A DNA stretch of 12,227 nt from an uncultured Eubacteriales bacterium (GCA_902775835.1 CACYNZ010000081.1:1-12227), one strand, 5' to 3'; shown: positions 1 through 7,080, counted from the stretch's first letter. Made by a program: numbers and translations. Notes: generated from the sequence alone by a model not told the origin.

Positions 1-604
1 CGCCCGCTGTCACCATGACCTTCAGCCCCTGAAAATCATTTCGGGGGCAGGGCAGTCCGCAGGCTGTTTTGACAATATCCACAGGCTCGCTCATGCGGCC
101 CACTCCTTCGTCCCCGCATGCCAGATGCCCGCCCTCGGGGCCCACAAAGCATACGCCTCTGGAACGGAGGGTTTCCACATTCTGCCGGGTGGCCACATGC
201 TGCCACATGCGCGTATTCATGGCCGGCGCCAGCAGCACCGGGCACTGACAGGCAAGAATTGTGGTGGAAAGCATATCGTCTGCAAGGCCCACGGCCATTT
301 TGGCCATGATATTGGCGGTTGCCGGCGCCACCAGCATGAGGTCCGCCGCCTTGGCCAGGGCCACATGCTCCACTTCCCAGCGCTCCGGGCGGTCAAACGT
401 GTCCACTACCACCGGATTCGAGGAAAGCGTTTCCATGGTAAGCGGCGTAATGAACTCTGTCCCGTTGCGGGTCATGATCACATGCACCTTTGCGCCGAGC
501 TTGCGCAGCCGCGACACGATCTCGGCGCTCTTATAGGCCGCTATGCCGCCCGTCACGCCGAGGACCACGGTTTTCCCGTTCAGGGACGGGATCGGATCAC
601 TCAC
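1..604 (-). CDS. coaBC: Phosphopantothenoylcysteine decarboxylase / phosphopantothenate-cysteine ligase CoaBC, 3' part cut by window edge
   Basis: Bifunctional coenzyme A enzyme: CoaB joins cysteine to 4'-phosphopantothenate, and CoaC decarboxylates the product using FMN. The 201 visible residues cover the whole N-terminal CoaC flavoprotein domain and stop where CoaB begins (last residues VMVTAG). Seen: VTGGIAAYK near residues 17-25 (FMN phosphate loop), His80 at the position of the catalytic histidine, APATAN at 93-98, PAMN at 127-130 followed by MW, and LACGDEGVGRM with Cys163 matching the catalytic cysteine loop. The start is GTG at 602-604, chosen because GGAGG lies about 6 nt upstream and no better in-frame ATG exists. 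The start overlaps the rpoZ stop by 8 bp, which suggests translational coupling. It is the last visible gene of the yicC-remA-gmk-rpoZ-coaBC run. Identity is very secure; only the C-terminal CoaB half is unseen. Confidence 0.95.
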   Translation of the reverse strand, partial: MSDPIPSLNGKTVVLGVTGGIAAYKSAEIVSRLRKLGAKVHVIMTRNGTEFITPLTMETLSSNPVVVDTFDRPERWEVEHVALAKAADLMLVAPATANIMAKMAVGLADDMLSTTILACQCPVLLAPAMNTRMWQHVATRQNVETLRSRGVCFVGPEGGHLACGDEGVGRMSEPVDIVKTACGLPCPRNDFQGLKVMVTAG

Positions 605-818
605 GTTCTTCCTCCATTTCCACAGGCTTTTCATAGGTGACAAGCCCGCGGTTGATCTCTTCCACCGCCACGCCCAGCGGCTTCATGTCCTTGACATCCA
701 CCAGAGGCTGAGCTCCGGCTACCAGCTGACGTCCGCGCTTGGACGCTTCCACCACCAGGGTATACCGGGTATCCGCCTTGTCCAGCAGTTCCAGCACATT
801 GGGTTCAACAATCGACAT
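597..818 (-). CDS. rpoZ: DNA-directed RNA polymerase omega subunit
   Basis: Small accessory subunit that supports folding and assembly of the beta' subunit of RNA polymerase. The 73-residue product has the omega pattern: a Tyr-Thr-Leu-Val helix (residues 19-22), ASKRGRQL at 25-32 in place of the usual A-KRARQ-L, and the C-terminal helix GVAVEEINRGLVTY. It ends in an acidic tail. The ATG at 816-818 has GGGAGG about 9 nt upstream. It lies 38 bp after gmk and its stop overlaps the coaBC start. The gmk-rpoZ-coaBC order is common in Bacillota, which supports the call because omega is short and weakly conserved. No promoter is evident in the gmk-rpoZ gap, so it is probably read from the yicC promoter. 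Confidence 0.9.
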   Translation of the reverse strand: MSIVEPNVLELLDKADTRYTLVVEASKRGRQLVAGAQPLVDVKDMKPLGVAVEEINRGLVTYEKPVEMEEERE

Positions 819-856
819 AATCTTTTCCTCCCTGACTTATTCGTATTTCCATGCAC

Positions 857-1489
857 TCACATGCAGTCTGCAGGCTTTTCCGTTTTTTCCGGCACCTCCG
901 GATCATAGCGCAGCGTTCTGTGCTGTTCCGCCTGAATGATGTCCCAGAGGCTTTCAAAGGCGGCATCCGCATCATCATTGATCAGCTGATACTGATACAG
1001 GTGTTTTTTCAGGACTTCCTGATGTCCGTTCTTCAGCCTGAGCTGAATATCCGCCTCGGATTCCGTCTGCCTTCCGCGAAGCCGCTTTTCCAGTTCCTCG
1101 AAGCTGGGCGGCAGGAGAAAGACGCTGACGCATTCCGGCATGCCGGCCATGACCTGCTCCGCGCCCTGGGTATCAATGTCCAGCACAATGCTCTCGCCTC
1201 TGGAAATCGCTTCCTCCACGTCCCGGCGCAGTGTGCCGTAATGATGTCCGTGAACCATCGCGCTTTCCAGGAAAGCGCCCTCCTGCTTCAGCCGGGCAAA
1301 GGCATCCTCGTCCAGGAAATGATAATGCACATCCTCAATCTCGCCGGGGCGCTTTTCCCGGGTGGTGCAGCTGATGGAAAAGCGGAAACTGCTGTCCCGC
1401 TCAAACAGCTTCTTCAGAAGTGTTCCCTTCCCGCACCCGGATGGTCCCGAAATCACCAGCAGCATTCCGCGTTTCCCGTTCTGTGCCAT
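857..1489 (-). CDS. gmk: Guanylate kinase
   Basis: Cytoplasmic kinase converting GMP to GDP with ATP, needed for GTP, dGTP and recycling of cyclic di-GMP products. The 210-residue length is normal. Seen: P-loop GPSGCGKGT at residues 15-23, the GMP-binding segment SISCTTREKRPGEIEDVHYHF at about 38-58 with its Arg and Tyr/His positions, and the core strand IVLDIDTQGAEQV. The lid contains RLRGRQTESEADI and the late segment has the usual NDD residues. The ATG at 1487-1489 follows the remA stop by 3 nt, and the Shine-Dalgarno GGGGAGGA lies inside the end of remA, so the two are probably coupled. The C-terminal extension after about residue 190 (RYDPEVPEKTEKPADCM) is a variable tail. Very secure call. 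Confidence 0.97.
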   Translation of the reverse strand: MAQNGKRGMLLVISGPSGCGKGTLLKKLFERDSSFRFSISCTTREKRPGEIEDVHYHFLDEDAFARLKQEGAFLESAMVHGHHYGTLRRDVEEAISRGESIVLDIDTQGAEQVMAGMPECVSVFLLPPSFEELEKRLRGRQTESEADIQLRLKNGHQEVLKKHLYQYQLINDDADAAFESLWDIIQAEQHRTLRYDPEVPEKTEKPADCM

Positions 1490-1492
1490 GAT

Positions 1493-1768
1493 TCAATCCT
1501 CCCCGGCGTTCGTATCCTCGACACTTTCATTCTTCCGGTCATTGATCCGGGCTGCAATGGTCTCCGTCTGCAGCGGAGAGAGAATCAGATGGCCGGAATC
1601 CATGACCAGCACAGCCTTGGTGCGCTTCCCGCAGGTGGCGTCAATCACCCTGCGGTCCTCGCGTTCCTCCTGGACAAGCCGGCGCATGGGCGCCGAATCC
1701 GGAGAAACCACGGCGATCACGCGCTGGGCATTGATCATGTTTCCATATCCCACACTGATCATTTTCAT
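1493..1768 (-). CDS. remA: RemA family regulator (DUF370, extracellular matrix regulatory protein)
   Basis: The 91-residue product closely follows Bacillus subtilis RemA (YlzA): a start like INIGFGN (here ISVGYGNMI), IAVVSPDSAPMRRLVQ, RRVIDATCGKRTKAVLVMDSGHLILSPLQTETIA. RemA is known in B. subtilis as a DNA-binding activator of biofilm-matrix and osmoprotection genes. Many non-biofilm Bacillota carry it in the same yicC-remA-gmk-rpoZ position, so the role here is open. The C-terminal tail after about residue 75 is charged and variable. The ATG at 1766-1768 has GAGGG about 7 nt upstream; the gap to yicC is 10 bp and to gmk 3 nt, which indicates one transcript. The family call is secure; the regulatory targets are unknown. 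Confidence 0.93.
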   Translation of the reverse strand: MKMISVGYGNMINAQRVIAVVSPDSAPMRRLVQEEREDRRVIDATCGKRTKAVLVMDSGHLILSPLQTETIAARINDRKNESVEDTNAGED

Positions 1769-1778
1769 GATACTGCCC

Positions 1779-2651
1779 TCACTCCACGTTCTGAACCTGT
1801 TCGCGCATTTTCTCGATCTCGCTCTTCATTTCCAGCACCAGATTTGTCAGCGTCTGGCTCGCGGACTTGGAGGCAATCGTGTTCGCTTCCCGGTTCATTT
1901 CCTGGATCAGAAAATCCATTTTCTTGCCGATGTCCGATTCCGCCTTCAGATAAACGTCCATCTGCCCGAAATGGCTCTCCAGTCTGGCCAGTTCCTCGTC
2001 CACCGCGCAGCGGTCCGCCATAAGCGCCACTTCCTGGGCAAGGCGCTGCGGATCAACGGCACTCACATCCGCCGCGGAAAGACGTTCCGTAAGCTTTTCC
2101 CGGAACAGCACCGGTGCTTCCGGTGCCACGCGCACCATGGACTCACGCAGTTCCCGGGCCAGCTCCAGATGGGTCTTCAGGTCTCTGCGGAGATTCGCGC
2201 CTTCGCGCTCGCGCATGTCCACCAGCTGCTTCAGCGCGTCGCGCATGGCCTGTTCCGTCAGTGCGCGAACGGCGTCTTCGTCCATTTCCCTGGCACCCAG
2301 CGTGCACACGCCGTTCAGGGAGAGCAGCTGATCCATGCTCAGCTCTGCCGGAATCCCGGTCAGCTTTCCGAGCTCCGCGGCCTGACGCAGATAATCCGCC
2401 GCCACGCCCATATCCACTTTCACACCGGTGTCTGCACCGGACGTGGATGCGATGGAGAGCGAAACCTCCACATGCCCGCGCTTCAGGAACTCAGCAAGAC
2501 AGCGCCGGATGGTTTCCTCCAGGAAGGACTGTTCCCGGTTCAGCCGGATTGCAGGATCCAGAAAGCGGTGATTCACACTGCGGATCACCACATCCACTTC
2601 CCACTGTTCGCCGGCGGCTTTTCCCCGGCCATATCCCGTCATGCTGCGCAA
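1779..2651 (-). CDS. yicC: YicC/YloC family endoribonuclease
   Basis: Family protein linked to RNA turnover; E. coli YicC and relatives have been described as endoribonucleases. The N-terminal domain opens with RSMTGYGRG, then SVNHRFLDPAIRLNR. The C-terminal DUF1732 part shows EELARLESHF, GKKMDFLIQEMNREANTI, SKSASQ and the closing KSEIEKMREQVQNVE, rich in the conserved glutamates. With a TTG start at 2649-2651 the length is 290 residues, which matches the family. I chose TTG because AAAGGAG lies 10 nt upstream. The in-frame ATG at 2670-2672 would begin only about 6 nt after the predicted transcription start, and the ATG inside RSM-TGYG is too far from the ribosome site. It is the first gene of the yicC-remA-gmk-rpoZ-coaBC run. 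Identity is secure; the start is likely. Confidence 0.92.
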   Translation of the reverse strand: MRSMTGYGRGKAAGEQWEVDVVIRSVNHRFLDPAIRLNREQSFLEETIRRCLAEFLKRGHVEVSLSIASTSGADTGVKVDMGVAADYLRQAAELGKLTGIPAELSMDQLLSLNGVCTLGAREMDEDAVRALTEQAMRDALKQLVDMREREGANLRRDLKTHLELARELRESMVRVAPEAPVLFREKLTERLSAADVSAVDPQRLAQEVALMADRCAVDEELARLESHFGQMDVYLKAESDIGKKMDFLIQEMNREANTIASKSASQTLTNLVLEMKSEIEKMREQVQNVE

Positions 2652-2684
2652 ACGGCATCCGCTCCTTTCCATGGATACCTTTAC

Positions 2685-2714
2685 AGTATAGCACGTGAAA
2701 GTCAACATGGGCAA
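2685..2714 (-). promoter_or_regulatory. Extended -10 promoter for the yicC-remA-gmk-rpoZ-coaBC operon
   Basis: Read on the minus strand: -35 TTGCCC (2709-2714, 4 of 6 matches), an 18-bp spacer, and -10 TATACT (2685-2690) preceded by TGC, an extended -10 element. A start near 2678 would give a leader of about 27 nt before the yicC TTG codon. A second -35-like TTGACT sits only 9 bp from the -10 and is too close to pair with it. The site lies just after the degV terminator, where a new transcript is expected. Confidence 0.6.
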
Positions 2715-2787
2715 GGAAAAATCCATTATTTTCCGCAAACCCGGCTGTTCTTCCGCACACGCCCATACCGCTTCCTGCCCGCCTCGC

Positions 2788-2826
2788 AAAAACATGCCGT
2801 CTGCAGCCTCAGCCGCAGCGGCATGT
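2788..2826 (-). terminator. Rho-independent terminator after degV
   Basis: On the minus strand an 8-bp arm ACATGCCG (2819-2826) pairs with CGGCATGT (2792-2799). Inside it CTGC pairs with GCAG, with one unpaired base between the stems and a 10-nt loop. Five T residues follow (2788-2792). It begins 6 nt after the degV stop, so it closes the long block that ends with degV. Confidence 0.8.
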
Positions 2827-2832
2827 ATGCGC

Positions 2833-3729
2833 TCAGGTTTCCGTTTCCTCCGGCCGGGGCGTGCCCACAAAGAACAGTGCAACCGTGCCGGGGCCTGTAT
2901 GACTGCCGATGGTGGGCCCGATATTGAAGATCCGGACCTTCCCCTTCAGCTTCGGGAAGCTTTCCTCCACCAGGTCCTTCACCGCCGAGGCATCCTCGTA
3001 GCAGGCAGACTGGCTCAGATAGCAGTATCCGTCATAATCACGTCCGTTCTCCGCGCTGTCCTCCATCTTTTCCACAATCCTGCGGATCACGCGCTTCTTG
3101 GTGCGGATTTTTTCCCGTGGAATCAGCCGGCCCTTGTAGTCCACATTCAGAAGCGGGCAGATATTGAGCAGATTTCCGACGAAGCCGGCCGTGCGCGTCA
3201 CGCGCCCGCCCTTGATATAGAACTTCAGGTCCGTGGAGAAGAACCAGTGATGCACTTTCAGCCGGTTCTCCTCAATCCATTTTGCGTTCTCCTCAATGGT
3301 CATGCCCGCATCGCGGTTGTCCGCGATCAGCTCCATCAGGAGTCCGAAACCGGAGGACGCCGCCAGGGAGTCCATCACCATGATTTTCCGGTCCGGGTAC
3401 TTTTCCCGGAGCACGTCCCTGGCCAGATAGGCAGAGTTCACTGTACCGGAAATACCCGAGGACAGATCCACATGCAGCACATCCAGGCCTTTCTTCAGGA
3501 ACCCTTCAAAAAACTCCGCATACTCGCCCATGTTGATCTGTGAAGTGCGCGTTTCGGCACCCATATCCATCCGGTGGTAAAACTCATCCATCTCGATGGA
3601 TGTTCCCATGTCATCCCGCATGTCCACACCGTCGAGCTGAAAATGAAAGGGAATAAAGGCGATCTCTCTCTCAGCCAGTCTGGCTGTCGTAAGATCGCAG
3701 GTGGATGAGCAGCTAATCACGTAAGCCAT
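2833..3729 (-). CDS. DegV family protein (fatty-acid-binding, FakB-like)
   Basis: DegV proteins bind a fatty acid; some (FakB) present it to the FakA kinase to make acyl-phosphate for phospholipid synthesis. The 298-residue length is typical. Seen: N-terminal strand VISCSSTCDLT, RTSQ at 61-64 (the T-S-Q ligand loop), DLSSGISGT at 88-96 (the loop that contacts the carboxylate), MDSLAASSGFGLLM, FYIKGGR, and the closing IGSHTGPGTVALFF. No fakA is visible, so which fatty acid or kinase it serves is unknown. It lies 61 bp after the fumarase beta gene. AAGGA stands about 11 nt before the ATG, a slightly long spacing. The gap holds a weak promoter-like pair (TTGCAA, 17 bp, TAGCAT) and a weak dyad AGCAT/ATGCT, so degV may have some expression of its own. 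A terminator follows it. Confidence 0.92.
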   Translation of the reverse strand: MAYVISCSSTCDLTTARLAEREIAFIPFHFQLDGVDMRDDMGTSIEMDEFYHRMDMGAETRTSQINMGEYAEFFEGFLKKGLDVLHVDLSSGISGTVNSAYLARDVLREKYPDRKIMVMDSLAASSGFGLLMELIADNRDAGMTIEENAKWIEENRLKVHHWFFSTDLKFYIKGGRVTRTAGFVGNLLNICPLLNVDYKGRLIPREKIRTKKRVIRRIVEKMEDSAENGRDYDGYCYLSQSACYEDASAVKDLVEESFPKLKGKVRIFNIGPTIGSHTGPGTVALFFVGTPRPEETET

Positions 3730-3790
3730 TGGAACGTCAGTCCTTTCTGTAAGCCAAGCATCATAACCGATACTATGCTACGACATTTTT

Positions 3791-4363
3791 TCATTCCTTG
3801 CAAGCTTCTCCGCTGCCGAACATGGCCCGGTATTCCGCCTGACCTTCCTCGAAAGCATTCCTGCCCTCCGCATCGATGGCCACCACCAGCGGCAGGTTCT
3901 CCACCTGCAGCTTTTTGACGCTTTCCGGTCCAAGGTCATCCCAGGCAATGACTTCCAGGGAGCGGATGCAGCCAGCCATGAGCGCGGCGGCGCCGCCGAT
4001 GGCGATAAAGTATACCGCGCCATTTTTGCGCATGGATTCCACCACGGCCGGTCCGCGGCCGCCCTTGCCGATCATGCCCGCCAGGCCCTGATCCAGAAGC
4101 CTCGGCGTGAACATGTCCATTCTGACCGAAGTGGTAGGCCCGATAGCGCCTACCACTTCACCCGGACGGGCCGGCGTGGGGCCGGCATAGTATACCACCT
4201 GTCCGCGCGGATCAAAGGGCAGAGGTTCTCCACGGTCCAGGCAGTCCATCATGCGCATGTGCGCCGCATCCCGGGCGGTATAGATCGTGCCGCTCAGCGT
4301 CACCGTATCCCCGGCGTGCAGCTGACGGATCACCTCAGGGGTCAAAGGCGTGGTGATATGCAT
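3791..4363 (-). CDS. Iron-sulfur (class I) fumarate hydratase beta subunit
   Basis: The small subunit of a two-subunit, [4Fe-4S] hydro-lyase that interconverts malate and fumarate; in family terms it equals the C-terminal half of single-chain FumA/FumB and the TtdB subunit of tartrate dehydratase. The 190 residues contain LSGTIYTARDAAHMRM (24-38), YYAGPTPARPGE (58-69), GPTTSVRMD (75-83), GMIGKGG (96-102) and a late acidic segment IAWDDLGPESV. These motifs contribute substrate-binding residues in the family. The ATG at 4361-4363 follows the alpha stop by 15 bp with GGAGG 7 nt upstream, so the pair is surely cotranscribed. Fumarate is the most likely substrate in an anaerobe; tartrate or a related hydroxy-diacid cannot be excluded from sequence alone. 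Confidence 0.92.
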   Translation of the reverse strand: MHITTPLTPEVIRQLHAGDTVTLSGTIYTARDAAHMRMMDCLDRGEPLPFDPRGQVVYYAGPTPARPGEVVGAIGPTTSVRMDMFTPRLLDQGLAGMIGKGGRGPAVVESMRKNGAVYFIAIGGAAALMAGCIRSLEVIAWDDLGPESVKKLQVENLPLVVAIDAEGRNAFEEGQAEYRAMFGSGEACKE

Positions 4364-4378
4364 GTCCCATCCTCCTTC

Positions 4379-5218
4379 TTACAGTACAGCGCTTGCGTGA
4401 CGCGTGGCATGACAGGATACATTGACTGCCACCGGCAGGGACGCAATATGGCAGGGCAGCGCACGGATCTTCACCGACAGGCATGTGGTGTCACCGCCCA
4501 GGCCCTGGGGCCCGATACCCGACGCGTTCACTTCCGCCAGCAGTTCCTGCTCAAGATTCGCATAGAAGGGATCCGGATGCACGCGGTCCAGGGGCTCCAG
4601 AAGCGCTTCCTTGGCCAGCAGCGCGACGGTCTCGAAATTGCCGCCGATCCCGATGCCGAGAATCATGGGCGGGCATGGGTTCGCACCGGCCAGTTTTACC
4701 GTTTCCATTACAAACCGGCGCACGCCCGCAACGCCCTGACCGGGCGTCAGCATGGCCAGCCGGGACATGTTTTCCGATCCCGCGCCTTTAGGGGCCACGG
4801 TCAGGGTCAGACGGTCGCCTTCCACCATCCGCACATGCACCATGGGCGGCGTGTTGTCGCCCGTGTTCGTCCTGCGCAGCGGATCCGCCACCATGCTCTT
4901 GCGCAGATACCCGCGCACATATCCCTGACTGACACCCTCGCGTACCGCGTCCATGAGACTGCCCTGTACATGCACGTCCTGGCCCAGGTCCACGAAAACG
5001 ACGGCCGTTCCGGTGTCCTGGCAGATGGGAATGCCGGTATTGCGCGCAATGTCCGCATTCTCGGACAGCACGCCCAGGATTTCCCGGGCCTTTGGAAAAC
5101 GCTCCGTACGCCCGGCCTTTTCCAGCGCGGCGTCCACATCCTCCGGCAGAAGGGTGCATGCACGGATGCACAGTTCCGCCACTGTTGATACGATCTCATC
5201 AGCCATGATTTCGCGCAT
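4379..5218 (-). CDS. Iron-sulfur (class I) fumarate hydratase alpha subunit
   Basis: The large subunit carrying the oxygen-sensitive [4Fe-4S] cluster of a malate/fumarate hydro-lyase (or tartrate dehydratase TtdA relative). Counted from the ATG at 5216-5218, the product has 279 residues. Seen: PICQDTGT with Cys66, NPCPPMILGIGIGG with Cys182, GPQGLGGDTTCLSV, and PCHIASLPVAVNVSCHATRH with Cys269. Cys66, Cys182 and Cys269 are spaced like the three cluster ligands of the family, so I infer they hold the cluster; Cys246 and Cys256 are further possible ligands. An earlier in-frame ATG at 5222-5224 overlaps the rsmI stop as ATGA, but GGAGG then lies only 1 nt away. From the second ATG the spacing is 7 nt, so I prefer it. 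It forms a unit with the beta subunit 15 bp downstream. Confidence 0.92.
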   Translation of the reverse strand: MREIMADEIVSTVAELCIRACTLLPEDVDAALEKAGRTERFPKAREILGVLSENADIARNTGIPICQDTGTAVVFVDLGQDVHVQGSLMDAVREGVSQGYVRGYLRKSMVADPLRRTNTGDNTPPMVHVRMVEGDRLTLTVAPKGAGSENMSRLAMLTPGQGVAGVRRFVMETVKLAGANPCPPMILGIGIGGNFETVALLAKEALLEPLDRVHPDPFYANLEQELLAEVNASGIGPQGLGGDTTCLSVKIRALPCHIASLPVAVNVSCHATRHASAVL

Positions 5219-5220
5219 GC

Positions 5221-6081
5221 TCATTCCTCCCAGATTCTGCGCAGCCGCAGCGCTGCCGACTTTACCGCGTTTTTGCGGTGTCCGTTTTCCACAAGCCTCT
5301 CCTGCGCCTCGCGCAGGGATATGCCTTCGAGCATGAGCCGTGTCAGCAGGAGTTCCTCCTCCAGCGGCTGCTCTTCCCGGGGTGCTTCCTCTTCCGGCGG
5401 CAGGCTCTGCATATCCAGCACAATGCAGTACTCGCCCTTTTCCGTCTTCGGATTGGCGCGCATTATTTCCAGGACCTCGCTGACCGGTCCCCGGAGCGTT
5501 TTTTCATGAAGCTTGGTCAGGTCGCAGGAAACACTGACAAACACACCGGGAAGCACCCGGCTTACGCTTTCCATCAGGTCCAGCACCCGGAACGGGGATT
5601 CATAGACCACGGCTGCCCGGCGCTCCCCGGCCATGGCCTTGAGCTTTTCTTCCAGGTCCCTGCGCTCCCTGGGCAGGAAACCGTAGAATGTCCACTCCCT
5701 GCCCTCAATGCCGCTGACGGAAAGCGCGGACGGCGCCGCGCAGGGTCCCGGAACCGAGAGCACTTCAATGCCCAGAGCTGCGCACTCGCGCACCAGCATG
5801 TAGCCCGGATCCGAGATGCAGGGCATGCCCGCGTCCGTCACCAGCGCGGCATTCAGGTCTTCCTCCAGAATCCTCCGGGCCGCGCCTGCGGCCTTTTCCA
5901 TTTCATTGTGCCTGTGCATGGACTGGAGCGGCGTATGCAGATCAAACACCTGCATCAGCTTCATGGTCACCCGCGTATCCTCCGCGTAGATGATATCCGC
6001 CTGCGCAAGCGTTTCCCTGAGCCTGGCGGAAGCATCCTGAAGATTGCCGATGGGCGTGCCCGCCACATAGAGCTTAGCCAT
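5221..6081 (-). CDS. rsmI: 16S rRNA (cytidine1402-2'-O)-methyltransferase
   Basis: SAM-dependent enzyme that adds the 2'-O-methyl group to C1402 in the decoding centre of 16S rRNA. The 286 residues show the tetrapyrrole-methylase fold motifs: YVAGTPIGNL (5-14), AEDTR (33-37), LVTDAGMPCISDPG (80-93), VPGPCAAPSAL (110-120) and FYGFLPR (132-138). VYESPFRVLD and KGEYCIVL follow, then a C-terminal helical region with LREAQERLVENGHRKNAVK. The ATG overlaps the last 8 bp of rsmH, and its stop abuts the fumarase alpha start, so it is translationally coupled on both sides. A stretch rich in glutamate (about 229-245) links the catalytic and C-terminal parts. Family and site specificity are well supported by motif match. 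Confidence 0.96.
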   Translation of the reverse strand: MAKLYVAGTPIGNLQDASARLRETLAQADIIYAEDTRVTMKLMQVFDLHTPLQSMHRHNEMEKAAGAARRILEEDLNAALVTDAGMPCISDPGYMLVRECAALGIEVLSVPGPCAAPSALSVSGIEGREWTFYGFLPRERRDLEEKLKAMAGERRAAVVYESPFRVLDLMESVSRVLPGVFVSVSCDLTKLHEKTLRGPVSEVLEIMRANPKTEKGEYCIVLDMQSLPPEEEAPREEQPLEEELLLTRLMLEGISLREAQERLVENGHRKNAVKSAALRLRRIWEE

Positions 6082-7018
6082 CTTCCTCCACCCTTTCGCA
6101 TACCCTCAGAATCGCGCTTCTGGCGCGCGCATTCCGTTCCACTTCCGCTTTCCCGGGCTTGATGGCGCCTCCGCCGAGAACCCTGACCTTCTGCCGGCGC
6201 CCGCAGACACACACCGGGAAGCTGGGCGGGCATATACACGGATGCTGCAGCCTCTGCATGGTCCGCTTCACGATCCGGTCCTCCAGGGAATGAAAGGTAA
6301 TGACCAGCAGGCGTCCGCCGGGCTCGAGCAGGTCCGCAAAGTCTTCCAGCGCCTTTTCCAGCGGGTCCAGCTCATCGTTCACCGCGATGCGCACCGCCTG
6401 GAACGTGCGCCGTGCCGGATGCCCGTCATCCCTGCGGCGCACCGCCTTCGGAATGGCGGCATCCACACAGGCCACCAGATCGCCCGTAGTCGCAAGCGGC
6501 GATTTTGCCCTGCGCTCACAGATGATTGCGGCAATGCGCGCTGCCCATTTTTCCTCACTGTAGTCCCGCAGGATCCGTGCGATTTCCTTTTCAGGCCAGG
6601 TGTTGAGCAGTTCCGCGGCGGTCAGGCCCTGGCTCTGGTCCATGCGCATGTCCAGAGGCGCATCCTGATGATAGGAAAACCCGCGTTCCCCCTCGTCCAG
6701 CTGATGCGAGGAAACGCCCAGGTCCAGCAGCACGCCCTGCACCTTTTCAATCCCCTGCGCCCTCAGGAGCTCCGCGCCGTCATGGAAATTCCCGTGCAGG
6801 GCGTGGAATCCGGGAAACGCAGTGAGCCGGGCCGTGGCCGCCGCAATGGCCTCCGTGTCACGGTCAATGCCGTACACCGTCACGCCCGGTGCCGAGCGGA
6901 GCATGCCTTCCGTGTGTCCGCCGCCGCCAAGCGTACCGTCCACATAGATGCCGTTTTCCCGCACCTGCATCCATTCCATGACCTCATCATACAGCACCGG
7001 CGTATGCTGAAACTCCAT
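6074..7018 (-). CDS. rsmH: 16S rRNA (cytosine1402-N4)-methyltransferase
   Basis: SAM-dependent enzyme (MraW) that makes N4-methylcytosine at C1402 of 16S rRNA. The 314-residue product has HTPVLYDEV near the start, GTLGGGGHT (28-36) and IDRD (51-54) for SAM binding, LLDLGVSSHQLD (97-108), GFSYHQDAPLDMRMD (113-127), HPARRTFQAVRIAVNDEL (200-217) and ITFHSLEDRIVK (240-251). CICPP...CVCG at 261-273 gives two Cys pairs that may bind a metal, a feature of many Gram-positive homologues. In many Bacillota rsmH sits in the mraZ-ftsL cell-division cluster; here it lies after valS and overlaps rsmI by 8 bp. The start MEFQHTPVL matches the family; upstream are AAAAGGA at 11 nt and GGGTGA at 4 nt. Confidence 0.97.
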   Translation of the reverse strand: MEFQHTPVLYDEVMEWMQVRENGIYVDGTLGGGGHTEGMLRSAPGVTVYGIDRDTEAIAAATARLTAFPGFHALHGNFHDGAELLRAQGIEKVQGVLLDLGVSSHQLDEGERGFSYHQDAPLDMRMDQSQGLTAAELLNTWPEKEIARILRDYSEEKWAARIAAIICERRAKSPLATTGDLVACVDAAIPKAVRRRDDGHPARRTFQAVRIAVNDELDPLEKALEDFADLLEPGGRLLVITFHSLEDRIVKRTMQRLQHPCICPPSFPVCVCGRRQKVRVLGGGAIKPGKAEVERNARARSAILRVCERVEEDG

Positions 7019-7048
7019 GCTCTCACCCGTTCCTTTTCCGCAGGGTCA

Positions 7049-7080
7049 GGGATGCCCGCCAGATAGGTGGCGGGCATCCC
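7049..7080 (-). other. Strong hairpin between valS and rsmH, no U-tract
   Basis: A perfect 12-bp inverted repeat: GGGATGCCCGCC and GGCGGGCATCCC around an 8-nt loop. It begins 6 nt after the valS stop and lies inside the 68-bp gap before rsmH. On the minus strand it is followed by TGACCCTGCGG rather than a T-run, so it is not a classical intrinsic terminator. It could be an RNA-stabilising 3' structure, a pause or partial terminator, or a processing site between valS and rsmH. Confidence 0.6.

Noticed and set aside
2703..2708. TTGACT as the -35 box of the yicC promoter (minus strand)
   Set aside because: It lies only 9 bp from TATACT, too close for sigma factor contact. At a normal 16-18 bp spacing no acceptable -10 follows, so TTGCCC with the extended -10 is preferred.
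1362..2927. A 521-codon plus-strand open frame spanning gmk, remA and yicC
   Set aside because: It crosses three secure minus-strand genes, their gaps, a promoter and a terminator. It shows no family motif, so it is an antisense shadow.
3730..3790. Weak promoter-like pair TTGCAA-17-TAGCAT and dyad AGCAT/ATGCT before degV
   Set aside because: Both hexamers match only 4 of 6 positions and the dyad has only 5 bp. I mention it under degV but do not call it a site.
4259..5188. A 309-codon plus-strand open frame over the fumarase genes
   Set aside because: Low-complexity antisense composition (many His, Arg, Gln) with no domain; the minus-strand fumarase subunits explain the region.
5278..6162. 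A 294-codon plus-strand open frame opposite rsmI
   Set aside because: Same antisense effect; the rsmI motifs on the minus strand are clear.
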